Below are positions 8,735-21,800 of a stretch of 64,000 nt of DNA, in pieces. The notes beneath the pieces are model-generated. The model was given only the letters and a program-made list of their open reading frames with translations. It made no database searches and was not told the DNA's origin. The stretch is from JAGNXB01 sp942490895 (lineage in GTDB: Bacteria; Bacteroidota; Bacteroidia; Chitinophagales; Saprospiraceae): contig CALNZC010000056.1 in NCBI GenBank assembly GCA_942490895.1, forward strand, positions 81,595 through 145,594, read 5' to 3'. The translations under genes and the position numbers were made by a program. The stretch's first letter is position 1. Each line of letters opens with the position of its first letter.

Positions 8735-9838
8735 TTATCGTGTAATGACCACCTTTTCAATTTGTCGATGACCGGATGCCTGGATCTCCAGCCAGTAGAA
8801 TCCGGCCGGGATCTGGTACACCTCGATCTGAAGCTCATCCTGGAGTTGATGCTCCCGGGTTTGCCAGACAGTTGTTCCCCATTCGTTCACGATCCGAATC
8901 ACAGCCGATTGTCCTTCAAATCGATTCGTCTGTACACGGATGTATGTACTGGCCGGATTCGGCAGGAAGGTGAATGGCTTGGTCTCTGCTGATACATCAG
9001 GGTTTGGATTGATGTCATCCGCAGATACCTTGTCATTGGCGATCAATCGCTGGAAGTTGCCATTCTGATTACCCACACCGCATGTACCGCTGTACCAGTC
9101 CGTGTAATACTTGGACTCGATCTTGTCGGCAATAAACAGTCCCGTCATCGCAATGTGATTGTTGGACTTGCCATCTGTCTCGATCTCCTCTTTGGAATAG
9201 AACGTTCCAGTGACATCACATCCTTCCTTCACTTTGAGATCCTTCTCCAGGAAGACAATCACGACCTCTCCAGTGGAGTTGAAGGTGCTGTTCTTCTTCA
9301 GTTCCAGATCCTTCTCGATCCGTACAGTGGTCGTCTGGTTGAACTTGATCGTCGCACCTTCTTCGACCTTCAACTCTTCGATGTCGATCTCGCCCTGGCC
9401 AGAGAAGACCAGCGTGGCATCCTTCTTTACTTCGATTTTATCGAAAGTGGCTCCGTATGCCGTAGCTGTGGAATTGGTAGGCACGGTGAGGTCCGTATTG
9501 CCCGGATTTGCATACTGGAATGGAATTTCATCCAGAAGATCTTCTGGTGCGTTCTCGTACGTCTTCGGTGCGAGTACACTCCCATCGTTATCAATCTCGA
9601 TCTCTTCTGCTATGACGAAGCTTTCGGTCACATTATCGATATGGCCGTCTTCTTCTACCTCCACACCATCGTCGTCATCATCGTAGACACCGACGCCTCC
9701 AGAATGGATAGTTGACTTTTTGATCTTGATCTCTTCTTTGGCGAAGAGAACATAATCACAGAGTCCTGGATCAACTTCACAAGCATCACCAATTCCGTCA
9801 TTATCCGCATCTGCCTGATCAGCATTGGCAATCTCCAA
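8735..9838 (-). CDS. Giant protein, C-terminal fragment with T9SS sorting domain
   Basis: About 367 residues. It begins in a TSP3-like loop (DADNDGIGDACE), continues with a second copy of the 230-residue beta-rich domain (9080-9765; LCDYVLFAKEEIKIKKS, HSGGVGVYDDDDDG, GHIDNVTESFVIAEEI), and ends in a type A T9SS sorting domain at 8738-8985 (FLPNPASTYIRVQTN, ending IEKVVITR). The sorting domain directs passage through the type IX system and is then cleaved. A -1 shift near 9850 separates it from the rest of the giant protein. Confidence 0.85.
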   Translation of the reverse strand: MEIANADQADADNDGIGDACEVDPGLCDYVLFAKEEIKIKKSTIHSGGVGVYDDDDDGVEVEEDGHIDNVTESFVIAEEIEIDNDGSVLAPKTYENAPEDLLDEIPFQYANPGNTDLTVPTNSTATAYGATFDKIEVKKDATLVFSGQGEIDIEELKVEEGATIKFNQTTTVRIEKDLELKKNSTFNSTGEVVIVFLEKDLKVKEGCDVTGTFYSKEEIETDGKSNNHIAMTGLFIADKIESKYYTDWYSGTCGVGNQNGNFQRLIANDKVSADDINPNPDVSAETKPFTFLPNPASTYIRVQTNRFEGQSAVIRIVNEWGTTVWQTREHQLQDELQIEVYQIPAGFYWLEIQASGHRQIEKVVITR

Positions 9839-12800
9839 ACAGTTGTCACAGGCATCACCTACGCCATCACTATCATATCGTCCTGGTCTGTATTGGCCGT
9901 TGCTACACAGTTGTCGCAGACATCGCCCACACCATCAGCATCTGTATCCTCCTGATCGATATTCGCCGTCGCGACGCAGTTGTCGCAAGCGTCTCCAACA
10001 CCGTCACCATCCGTATCAGTCTGGTCCGTATTGGCGGTGTATGGACAGTTGTCTGCTGTATCGACGATACCATCGGAATCGCTGTCCTGATTCGGATTTG
10101 GTGGAATCACCAGGTTTGGATCACATGGTCCCTGATACCAGTCTACGTTGTCCTTGGAGTCGATCTTCTCGGCAATGAACAAACCGCTCATGGAAGTCGG
10201 ACTATTCGACTTGCCATCCACTTTGATATGTTTCTGGGAGTACAAGGTACCGATGACCATACAGCCTTCCTCGATATCAATATGTTCCTCAGAAAAGACA
10301 ATGACCTCTTCACCAGTACCATTGAAGGTGCTGTTCTTCTCGATGTCAAACTTCTTCTCCAGACGCAATGTGGTCGGCTGGTTGAATTCAACCGTAGCTC
10401 CTTCTTCCAGTTCCAATTTCTCGATATCCACCACTGTGGCATCTGCAAAGATCAGTGTACCATTCTTTTTGACTTTGATGTCATCATAGGTCGAGCCACT
10501 GATGGAAACGGTTCCATTTTCAGGCACAGTCACATCGGTACTACCCGGATTACCGTATTGGAATGGCAGATCATCCAGTAGGCTGACAGGCGCTTGCTGA
10601 TAGAACTTGGGAGCCAGGACTGAACCATCATTATGGATATCAATGTCATCGGCGATCACGAAGCTCTCGGTCGTATTGTCGATATGACCATCCTTCTCCA
10701 CTTTCACCTTGTCATTGTTGCCCCAGACACCGACACCACCTGAATGCACGATACTCTCCTTGATCTTGACTTCTTTTTCCGCCAACATCACATAGGAGCA
10801 CAACTTCAGGGATTCGCAGACATCGCCAATGCCGTCACCATCCAGATCGGATTGATCGGTGTTGGCAGTATTCGGACAGTTGTCGCATACATCCGCCACG
10901 CCATCGTTATCTGCATCCGGCAGATCGTCATCACTGACCGTTACCTCAGATGTACAGCTGGAGGTATTTCCATTGACATCAGTTACCAACAAGGTCAGGG
11001 TAAATGTCTGATCGACATCCACACAGGTATAGGTGGTCTGACCGGATGAAATAGTCTTCGACTGAATACCGCAGGCATCTGTACTGGCATCATCTATATC
11101 CACAGCTTCCACTGAAGCCGTACCATCTGACTCTAGCTGGACTGTTATATCCTGGCACAAAGCCTCCGGATCCACATTGTCTTCTACAGTCACTGTGGCT
11201 TCACAGGTGCTCGTGTTACCGCTTTCATCTGTAACGGTCAGGACCACCGTATTCTCGCCCACATTCAGACATCTGAAGAAGTTGGGGGTCACCTCTGTCG
11301 CAGTCGTCAGACCACAGACATCAGATGATCCGCCATCCACATCCTCAGGGAGGATGGTGATCGTTCCTCCAACTGGGAGCTGAACGGTGATATCCTGACA
11401 AACTGCTTCCGGATCGATATTGTCTTCTACGGTCACTGTGGCGTCACAAGTGGCGGTATTACCATTGTTATCCGTAACCGTCAGGGTCACCGTATTGTCT
11501 CCAATATCATCGCAGTCGTACAGAACCTGACTGGCACTGTAACTGTATCCGCATGCATCCGTGATGGACAGAGCAATATTTGAAGCCAGCAGATAGCCGC
11601 TTCCAGCACCGTCCAGTTGCACAGTCGCAGGCTTACAGGTAACTACAGGATCTACATTGTCTTCCACTGTCACTGTGGCAGAGCAAGTAGAGGTGTTGCC
11701 GTTGTTGTCTGTCACGGTCAGCACAACTGTATTCGCGCCTACGTCGTCGCAGGTGAAGTCCTCATTGTCCAGACTCAGGCTCTGGATTCCGCAAGCGTCT
11801 TCTGATCCATTGTCGATGTCACCTGTAGTGATACTGCCATTGCCGTCAACGTCCAGTTGAACCGTGGCATCCTGGCATATTGCATCCGGATCGACTTCGT
11901 CTTCGACGGTTACTGTGGCTGAACAGCTAGATGTATTTCCACAATCGTCGGTCACTGTTAACAAGACTTCATTGGGGCCTACATTCAGGCAATCAAAAGT
12001 CGTTATCGAAGCAGCAAGTGAGACTGATCCACATCCATCCAGTGATCCACCATCGATGTCTCCAACGGTAATAGAAGCGTCTCCTAAAGCGTCCAACTGG
12101 ATCGTGATATTCTGACAAACCGGAGTAGGATCAGTCGTGTCTTCGATCGTGAAGGTTGCCGTTGTTGCAGAAGCATTGCCGCAGTCGTCAGTAGCCGTAA
12201 AGGTTACCGTCGCTGAACCGGTTGCTCCGCAGTCGTCAGACAGGGAAGAGTAGTCATTTGACCAGGTTACACCACCACAGTCATCTGAAGCAGAAGCTCC
12301 TCCGTTATCATTCAACCAGTCATTCAATGCAGTTGTATTTCCAGCACCGTCACACTCGACAGTTTCATCGCTGGCTGCAACATCGATACTTGGTACCGTC
12401 GTGTCTTCGATCGTGAAGGTTGCTACAGTCGTTGACTCATTACCACAGTCGTCAGTAGCCGTAAAGGTTACTGTCGCAGAACCGGTTGCTCCGCAGTCGT
12501 CAGACAAGGAGGTGTAGTCATTTGACCAGGTTACACCACCACAGTCATCTGAAGCAGAAGCTCCTCCGTTATCATTCAACCAGTCATTCAATGCAGTTGT
12601 ATTTCCGGCACCGTCGCATTCGACAGTTTCATTGCTGGCTGCATCATCCATGCTTGGTACCGTCGTGTCTTCGATCGTAAACGTCGCAGATGTAGTAGAT
12701 GCATTGCCACAATCATCAGTAGCCGTGAAGGTTACCGTTGCAGAACCTGTTGCTCCGCAGTCGTCAGACAGGGCAGTGTAATTGTTTGACCAGGTTACAC

Positions 12801-15800
12801 CACCACAGTCATCCGAAGCAGAAGCTCCTCCGTTATCATTCAACCAGTCATTCAATGCAGATGTATTTCCAGCACCGTCGCATTCGACAGTTTCATTGCT
12901 GGCTGCGACATCAATACTTGGATTCGTAGTGTCTTCGATAGTGAAGGTTGCTACAGTCGTTGACTCATTGCCACAGTCATCAGTAGCCGTAAAGGTTACC
13001 GTCGCTGAACCGGTTGCTCCGCAGTCGTCGGACAATGAAGTGTAGTCGTTTGACCAGCTCACACCACCACAAATATCGCTGGCAGATGCTCCTCCGTTAT
13101 CATTCAACCAGTCATTCAGTGCAGTCGTATTTCCAGCACCGTCACACTCGACAGTTTCATTGCTGGCTGCAACATCAATACTCGGATTGGTCGTGTCTTC
13201 GATAGTGAACGTTGCTACAGTCGTTGACTCATTGCCACAGTCATCAGTGGCTGTGAAGGTCACCGTCGCAGAACCGGTTTCTCCGCAGTCGTCGGACAGG
13301 GCAATGTAATTGTTTGACCAGGTCACACCGCTACAAATATCGCTGGCAGTTGCTCCTCCATTTGAGGCCAACCAGTCATTCAGTGCAGTCGTATTGCCGG
13401 CACCGTCGCACTCGACGGTCTCATCGCTTGCAGCATCATCGATACTCGGATTGGTCGTATCCTCGATCGTGAACGTTGCTACCGTCGTTGACTCATTTCC
13501 ACAGTCATCAGTAGCCGTAAAGGTTACCGTCGCAGAACCGGTTGCTCCGCAGTCGTCAGACAAGGAGGTGTAGTCATTTGACCAGGTTACACCACCACAG
13601 TCATCTGAAGCAGAAGCTCCTCCATTATCATTCAACCAGGCATTCAATGCAGTCGTATTTCCAGCACCGTCGCATTCGACAGTTTCATCGCTGGCTGCAA
13701 CATCCATGCTTGGTACCGTCGTGTCTTCGATCGTGAAGGTTGCTGTTGTTGCAGAAGCATTGCCGCAGTCATCAGTAGCCGTAAACGTCACCGTTGAAGA
13801 ACCTGTTGCTCCGCAGTCGTCAGACAGGGAAGAGTAGTCATTTGACCAGGTCACACCACTACAGTCATCTGAAGCAGAAGCTCCACCGTTATCATTCAAC
13901 CAGGCATTCAATGCAGTTGTATTTCCAGCTCCGTCACACTCGACAGTTTCATTGCTGGCTGCTACATCGATCGTTGGAACAGTCGTGTCTTCGATCGTGA
14001 AGGTTGCCGTTGTTGCAGAAGCATTGCCGCAGTCGTCTGTAGCCGTAAAGGTTACCGTTGCTGAACCGGTTGCACCGCATTCGTTAGACAGGGCTGAGTA
14101 GTTATTCGACCAGCTCACACCGCTACAAATATCGCTGGCAGTTGCGCCACCATTTGAGGCCAACCAGGCACTCAACTCAGCAGCATTGCCCGAACCGTCA
14201 CACTCGACAGTTTCATTGCTGGCTGCAACATCGATAGTTGGTACCGTCGTGTCTTCAATCGTAAATGTCGCCGTAGTCGCGGAAGCATTGCCGCAGTCGT
14301 CAGTAGCCGTAAAGGTTACCGTCGCTGAACCGGTTGCTCCGCAGTCGTCGGACAGGGCAATGTAATTGTTTGACCAGGTCACACCGCTACAAATATCGCT
14401 GGCAGTTGCTCCTCCATTCGAGGCCAACCAGGCATTCAATGCAGTTGTATTTCCAGCTCCGTCACACTCGACAGTTTCATCGCTGGCTGCAACATCGATA
14501 CTCGGATCAGTCGTGTCTTCAATCGTGAAGGTCGCAGTCGTTGCAGAAGCATTTCCGCAGTCGTCCGTAGCCGTAAAGGTTACCGTCGCTGAACCAGTTG
14601 CTCCGCAGTCGTCAGACAGGGAAGTGTAGTTGTTCGACCAGCTCACTCCACCGCAGACATCGCTGGCGGTTGCACCACCATTCGAGGCCAACCAGTCATT
14701 CAGTGCAGTCGTATTTCCAGCACCGTCACACTCGACAGTTTCATTGCTGGCTGCAACATCGATAGTTGGTACAGTCGTGTCTTCGATCGTGAATGTTGCT
14801 ACAGTCGTTGACTCATTGCCACAGTCGTCAGTAGCCGTAAAGGTTACCGTCGCTGAACCGGTTGCTCCGCAGTCGTCGGACAGGGAAGAGTAATTGTTTG
14901 ACCAGGTTACACCACTGCAGTCATCAGAAGCAGAAGCTCCTCCGTTATCATTCAACCAGTCATTCAAGGCAGTTGTATTTCCAGATCCGTCACACTCGAC
15001 AGTCTCATTGCTAGCTGCAACATCGATCGTTGGAACAGTTGTGTCTTCGATCGTAAACGTCGACGTCGTTGCAGATGCATTGCCACAGTCGTCGGTAGCC
15101 GTAAAGGTCACCGTGGCAGAGCCTGTTGCGCCGCAGTCGTCGGACAGGGCAGAGTAGTTGTTTGACCAGCTCACACCACCACAAACATCTGAAGCAGTTG
15201 CACCACCGTTGGACGCCAACCAGGCATTCAGTGCAGCTGTATTGCCGGCACCATCGCATTCGACAGTCTCGTCACTAGCCGCGACATCAATACTCGGGTT
15301 GGTCGTGTCTTCGATCGTAAACGTCGCAGATGTAGTAGATGCATTGCCACAATCATCGGTAGCGGTAAAGATCACCGTTGCGGAGCCCGTTGTACCGCAG
15401 TCGTCAGACAGGGAAGTGTAGTCATTTGACCAGGTCACACCACCACATACATCTGAAGCAGTTGCGCCACCATTCGAGGTCAACCAGGCATTCAGTGCAG
15501 TCGTATTTCCAGCTCCGTCACACTCGACAGTTTCATTACTGGCTGCAACATCGATCGTTGGAACAGTCGTGTCTTCGATCGTAAATGTTGCCGTGGTTGT
15601 GGAGGTATTTCCGCAGTCGTCTGTAGCCGTAAAGTTTACCGTCGCAGAACCGGTTGCTCCGCAGTCGTCAGACAGGGCTGAGTAGTTGTTTGACCAGGTC
15701 ACACCACTGCAGTCATCAGAAGCAGAAGCTCCTCCGTTATCATTCAACCAGTCATTCAAGGCAGTTGTATTTCCAGCTCCGTCACACTCGACAGTTTCAT

Positions 15801-18800
15801 TACTGGCTGCAACATCGATCGTTGGAACAGTCGTGTCTTCGATCGTAAATGTTGCCGTGGTTGTGGAGGTATTTCCGCAGTCGTCAGTAGCCGTAAAGGT
15901 TACCGTTGCTGAACCGGTTGCTCCGCAGTCGTCAGACAGGGAAGTGTAGTCATTTGACCAGGTTACACCACCACAGTCATCTGAAGCAGAAGCTCCTCCG
16001 TTATCATTCAACCAGTCATTCAGTGCAGTTGTATTTCCAGCTCCGTCGCATTCGACAGTTTCATCGCTGGCTGCAACATCGATAGTTGGAACCGTCGTGT
16101 CTTCGATCGTAAACGTTGCCGTGGTTGTGGAGGTATTTCCACAGTCATCAGTAGCTGTGAAGGTTACCGTCGCTGAACCTGTTTCTCCGCAGTCGTCAGA
16201 CAGGGAAGTGTAGTCATTTGACCAGGTTACACCACCACAGTCATCCGAAGCAGAAGCTCCTCCGTTCGAGGCCAACCAGGCACTCAACTCAGCAGCATTT
16301 CCGGCACCGTCACACTCGACAGTTTCGTCGCTGGCTGCGACATCAATACTCGGATTGGTGGTGTCTTCGATCGTGAACGTCGCTACAGTCGTTGACACAT
16401 TGCCACAGTCGTCAGTAGCCGTAAAGGTCACCGTCGCTGAACCGGTTGCTCCGCAGTCGTCGGACAGGGCAGTGTAATTGTTTGACCAGGTAACTCCGCC
16501 ACATACATCGCTGGCGGTTGCACCACCGTTGGAAGCCAACCAGTCATTCAGTGCAGTCGTATTTCCAGCTCCGTCGCACTCGACAGTTTCATTACTGGCT
16601 GCAACATCGATCGTTGGATCCGTCGTGTCTTCGATCGTAAACGTCGCAGTTGTTGCAGATTCATTGCCACAGTCGTCAGTCGCCGTAAAGGTCACCGTTG
16701 CTGAGCCTGTTGCGCCACAGTCGTCAGATAGACTGCAGTGTAGTCATTTGACCAGCTCACTCCACCGCAGACATCGCTGATGCAGATGCACCACCATTGG
16801 AAGCCAGCCAGTCATTCAGTGCAGCTGTGTTACCAGCACCGTCACACTCGACGGTCGAGTTGCTGGCTGTTACATCAATACTCGGATTGGTGGTGTCTTC
16901 AATCGTAAATGTCGCCGTTGTTGCGGAAGCATTTCCACAGTCGTCGGTAGCCGTAAAAATCACCGTTGCTGATCCGGTTGCGCCGCAATCGTCAGACAGA
17001 GTAGAGTAGTCGTTTGACCAGCTCACTCCACCGCAAACATCGCTTGCGGATGCACCACCATTGGATGCCAACCAGGCACTTAACTCAGCTGCATTTCCGG
17101 CACCGTCACACTCGACAGTCTCATTGCTAGCTGCAACATCAATCGTTGGTACCGTTGTGTCTTCGATCGTGAACGTCGCAGATGTAGTAGATGCATTGCC
17201 ACAATCGTCGGTAGCCGTAAAGATCACCGTTGCTGATCCAGTTGCACCGCAGTCGTAGGACAGGGCTGAGTAGTTGTTTGACCAGGTTACTCCACCGCAG
17301 TCATCTGAGGCTGATGCGCCACCGTTGGACGCCAACCAGGCATTCAGTGCAGCCGTGTTACCAGCACCGTCGCACTCGACAGTCTCATTGCTAGCTGCAA
17401 CATCGATCGTTGGATTTGTCGTGTCTTCGATCGTAAACGTCGCAGTCGTTGCTGATGCATTGCCACAGTCGTCGGTAGCCGTAAAAGTCACCGTTGCTGA
17501 TCCTGTTGCGCCGCAGTCGTCAGACAGGGTAGTGTAGTCGTTCGACCAGCTCACTCCACCGCAGACATCGCTGGCGGTTGCGCCACCATTCGAGGCAAGC
17601 CAGTCATTCAGTGCAGCTGTATTGCCGGCACCGTCACACTCGACAGTCTCGTCGCTGGCTGTTACATCAATACTCGGATTGGTGGTGTCTTCAATCGTAA
17701 ATGTCGCCGTTGTTGCGGAAGCATTTCCACAGTCGTCGGTAGCCGTAAAAATCACCGTTGCTGATCCGGTTGCGCCGCAATCGTCAGACAGAGTCAGAGT
17801 AGTCGTTTGACCAGCTCACTCCACCGCAAACATCGCTTGCGGATGCACCACCATTGGATGCCAACCAGGCACTTAACTCAGCTGCATTTCCGGCACCGTC
17901 ACACTCGACGGTCTCATCGCTGGCAGCAACATCAATACTCGGATCGGTCGTGTCTTCGATCGTAAATGTCGCTGTCGTTACGGAGGTATTTCCACAGTCG
18001 TCAGTGGCCGTAAAGATCACCGGTGCGGAGCCTGTTGCGCCGCAGTCGTCAGACAGGGAAGTGTAGTCGTTTGACCAGGTTACTCCACCACAGACATCGT
18101 TGGCCGTTGCGCCACCGTTGGATGCCAACCAGTCATTCAGTGCAGTCGTATTTCCGGCTCCGTCACACTCGACAGTTTCATACTGGCTGCAACATCGATC
18201 GTTGGAACTGTGGTATCTTCAATCGTAAAGCTTGCACTTGTAGTCGAAGTGTTGCCACAGTCGTCGGTAGCCGTAAAGGTTACGGTGATAATGTTCACAC
18301 ATCCTCCACTCCATACTCCCGGAGTATTGCTCCAGGTAATATTATTGCAGTCATCGGTGGCTGTTGCTCCTGCGTTATTTGCCAACCAGGCGATATAATC
18401 CGTGTTCGCATCGGCGGACATACCCTGGCACTCTGAACTGCCATCTGTGCCCGCGATAATCACTGGGGCTGTCGTATCTTCTACTGTTATCGTCTGCTCG
18501 CACGTTGAACTGTTGCCGCAGTCATCGGTGGCTACCCAGGTACGGGTAATCGTTTCTACACATGGGGCATTGTCTGATACCTCGCTGTAGGTGATCGTTA
18601 CTCCGCTACAAATATCGGTGGCTGTAGCCTCGCCTGTTACTGTATAATCTGTTAAATCATCGCTACAGTCTAAGGTAATATCTGCAGGACACGTAATCAC
18701 TGGGGCTGTGGTATCTTCAATCGTAAAGCTTGCACTTGTAGTCGAAGTGTTGCCACAGTCGTCGGTAGCCGTAAAGGTTACGGTGATAATGTTCACACAT

Positions 18801-21800
18801 CCTCCACTCCATGTTCCAGGGGTGTTGCTCCAGGTAATATTATTGCAGTCATCGGTGGCTGTTGCTCCTGCGTTATTTGCCAACCAGGCGATATAATCCG
18901 TGTTCGCATCGGCGGACATACCCTGGCACTCTGAACTGCCATCTGTGCCCGCGATAATCACTGGGGCTGTCGTATCTTCTACTGTTATCGTCTGCTCGCA
19001 CGTTGAACTGTTGCCGCAGTCATCGGTGGCTACCCAGGTACGGGTAATCGTTTCTACACATGGGGCATTGTCTGATACCTCGCTGTAGGTGATCGTTACT
19101 CCGCTACAAATATCCTTGTTGTCCTCCACCATCAGGGTAACGGAATTTCCGTTGCCCACATCATCGCACGAGAAGTCCTCATTGTCCAGGGTCAGGCTAG
19201 CAATACCACAGGCGTCATTGCTGTTATCATCGACCAGTGCAGCGGTCGTGCTGCCGTTGCCGGCCTCATCTAATTCAACAGTGATATTCTGACATATTAC
19301 CACTGGTGGTATGTTGTCTTCTACTGTTACTATTGATGTGCAGTTGGATGTATTCCCATTTGCATCCGTCGCTTCCAGCGTCACCTCTTGAGTGCCCACT
19401 TCACTACAGCTGAACGTCGTTGTCGACGCCGTCAGGTTTATCGACCCCACATCACTGCAGTTGTCTGATAGTCCCGGACTGTCTCCATGGATCACCACCC
19501 GGGCAAAAGCATCTCCCCATGCCGAGTTCATAATCAGCGCATGATCATCCGCTGGCAGATCCCACGTGAAGGTGTTCGTCCCGCCGACATTATATGAGGA
19601 TAGATCCAACTCTATTGTCTTCACCTGAATCCAACATCCTCCTGGCCCTACTCCAAACTCTGAACCCAGCACATCTCCGTTTAAACTATAAGGGTATACA
19701 TTTGATGTCTCTGACCATTGCATCGAGATCTCGATCTCTATCGACGTTACTCCTGCCAGGGAGCTCAACTGGTCTTCCCATGTAAAGCTCTCCAGATCTG
19801 TTGTACTCCCTTTCCTCCTTCCTCCGCATGCACCCGCAGGGCCCCAGCCCGACATGTTTGCATCATACACCAGGTACTCCGGATAGACAAACAGTAAGTC
19901 CGACGGTTCAATCGTTCCATTTCCCATTTCATCCAGATCCACCTGAATGTCCTGACATATTACCACTGGTGGTATGTTGTCTTCTACTGTTACTATTGAT
20001 GTGCAGCTGGATGTATTCCCATTTGCATCCGTCGCTTCCAGCGTCACCTCTTGAGTGCCCACTTCACTACAGCTGAACGTCGTTGTCGACGCCGTGCAGG
20101 TTTATCGACCCTCACATCACTGCAGTTGTTCGACAGTCCCGGACTGTCTCCATGGATCACCACCCGGGCAAAAGCATCTCCCCCATGCCGAGTTCATAAT
20201 CAGCGCATGATCATCCGCTGGCAGATCCCACGTGAAAGTGTTCGTCCCGCCGACATTATATGAGGATAGATCCAACTCTATTGTCTTCACCTGAATCCAA
20301 CATCCTCCTGGCCCTACTCCAAACTCTGAACCCAGCACATCTCCGTTTAAACTATAAGGGTATACATTTGATGTCTCTGACCATTGCATCGAGATCTCGA
20401 TCTCAATCGACGTTACTCCTGCCAGGGAGCTCAACTGGTCTTCCCATGTAAAGCACTCCAGAACCGTCGTAGTCCCTTTCCTCCTTCCTCCGCATGCACC
20501 CGCAGGGCCCCAGCTCGACATGTTTGCATCATACACCAGGTACTCCGGATAGACAAACAGTAAGTCCGACGGTTCAATCGTTCCATTTCCCATTTCATCC
20601 AGATCCACCTGAATGTCCTCGACATATTACCACTGGTGGTATGTTGTCTTCTACTGTTACTATCGATGTGCAGCTGGATGTATTCCCATTTGCATCTGTC
20701 GCTTCCAGCGTCACCTCTTGAGTGCCCACTTCACTACAGCTGAACGTCGTTGTCGACGCCGTCAGGTTTATCGACCCCACATCACTGCAGTTGTCTGATA
20801 GTCCCGGACTGTCTCCATGGATCACCACCCGGGCAAAAGCATCTCCCCATGCCGAGTTCATAATCAGCGCATGATCATCCGCTGGCAGATCCCACGTGAA
20901 AGTGTTCGTCCCGCCGACATTATATGAGGATAGATCCAACTCTATTGTCTTCACCTGAATCCAACATCCTCCTGGCCCTACTCCAAACTCTGAACCCAGC
21001 ACATCTCCGTTTAAACTATAAGGGTATACATTTGATGTCTCTGACCATTGCATCGAGATCTCGATCTCTATCGACGTTACTCCTGCCAGGGAGCTCAACT
21101 GGTCTTCCCATGTAAAGCTCTCCAGATCCGTTGTACTCCCTTTCCTCCTTCCTCCACATGCACCCGCAGGGCCCCAGCCCGACATGTTTGCATCATACAC
21201 CAGGTACTCCGGATAGACAAACAGTAAGTCCGACGGTTCAATCGTTCCATTTCCCATTTCATCCAGATCCACCTGAATGTCCTGACATATTACCACTGGT
21301 GGTATGTTGTCTTCTACTGTTACTATTGATGTGCAGTTGGATGTATTCCCATTTGCATCCGTCGCTTCCAGCGTCACCTCTTGAGTGCCCACTTCACTAC
21401 AGCTGAACGTCGTTGTCGACGCCGTCAGGTTTATCGACCCCACATCACTGCAGTTGTCTGATAGTCCCGGACTGTCTCCATGGATCACCACCCGGGCAAA
21501 AGCATCTCCCCATGCCGAGTTCATAATCAGCGCATGATCATCCGCTGGCAGATCCCACGTGAAAGTGTTCGTCCCGCCGACATTATATGAGGATAGATCC
21601 AACTCTATTGTCTTCACCTGAATCCAACATCCTCCTGGTCCTACTCCAAACTCTGAACCCAGCACATCTCCGTTTAAACTATAAGGGTATACATTTGATG
21701 TCTCTGACCATTGCATCGAGATCTCGATCTCTATCGACGTTACTCCTGCCAGGGAGCTCAACTGGTCTTCCCATGTAAAGCTCTCCAGATCTGTTGTACT

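Larger units (their letters stand above)
12135..18210 (-). repeat. Twenty-three tandem 264-bp (88-residue) repeats
   Basis: I count 23 occurrences of the phrase ETVECDGAGN or its variants between 18210 and 12135, at 264-bp spacing. The consensus of one unit is IEDTTVPTIDVAAS, NETVECDGAGN, TTALNDWL, NGGASASDDCGGVTWSN, SDDCGATGSATV, FTATDDCGN. Two flavours mix along the array: WLASNGGATASDVC and WLNDNGGASASDDC. Four cysteines per unit suggest disulfide-stabilised Ig-like domains of the HYR-like type. Confidence 0.9.

Noticed and set aside
12222..20076. Many plus-strand frames of 60-120 codons repeated every 264 or 663 bp
   Set aside because: They are antisense shadows of the tandem repeats in the giant gene; their spacing follows the repeat unit and they lack start context.
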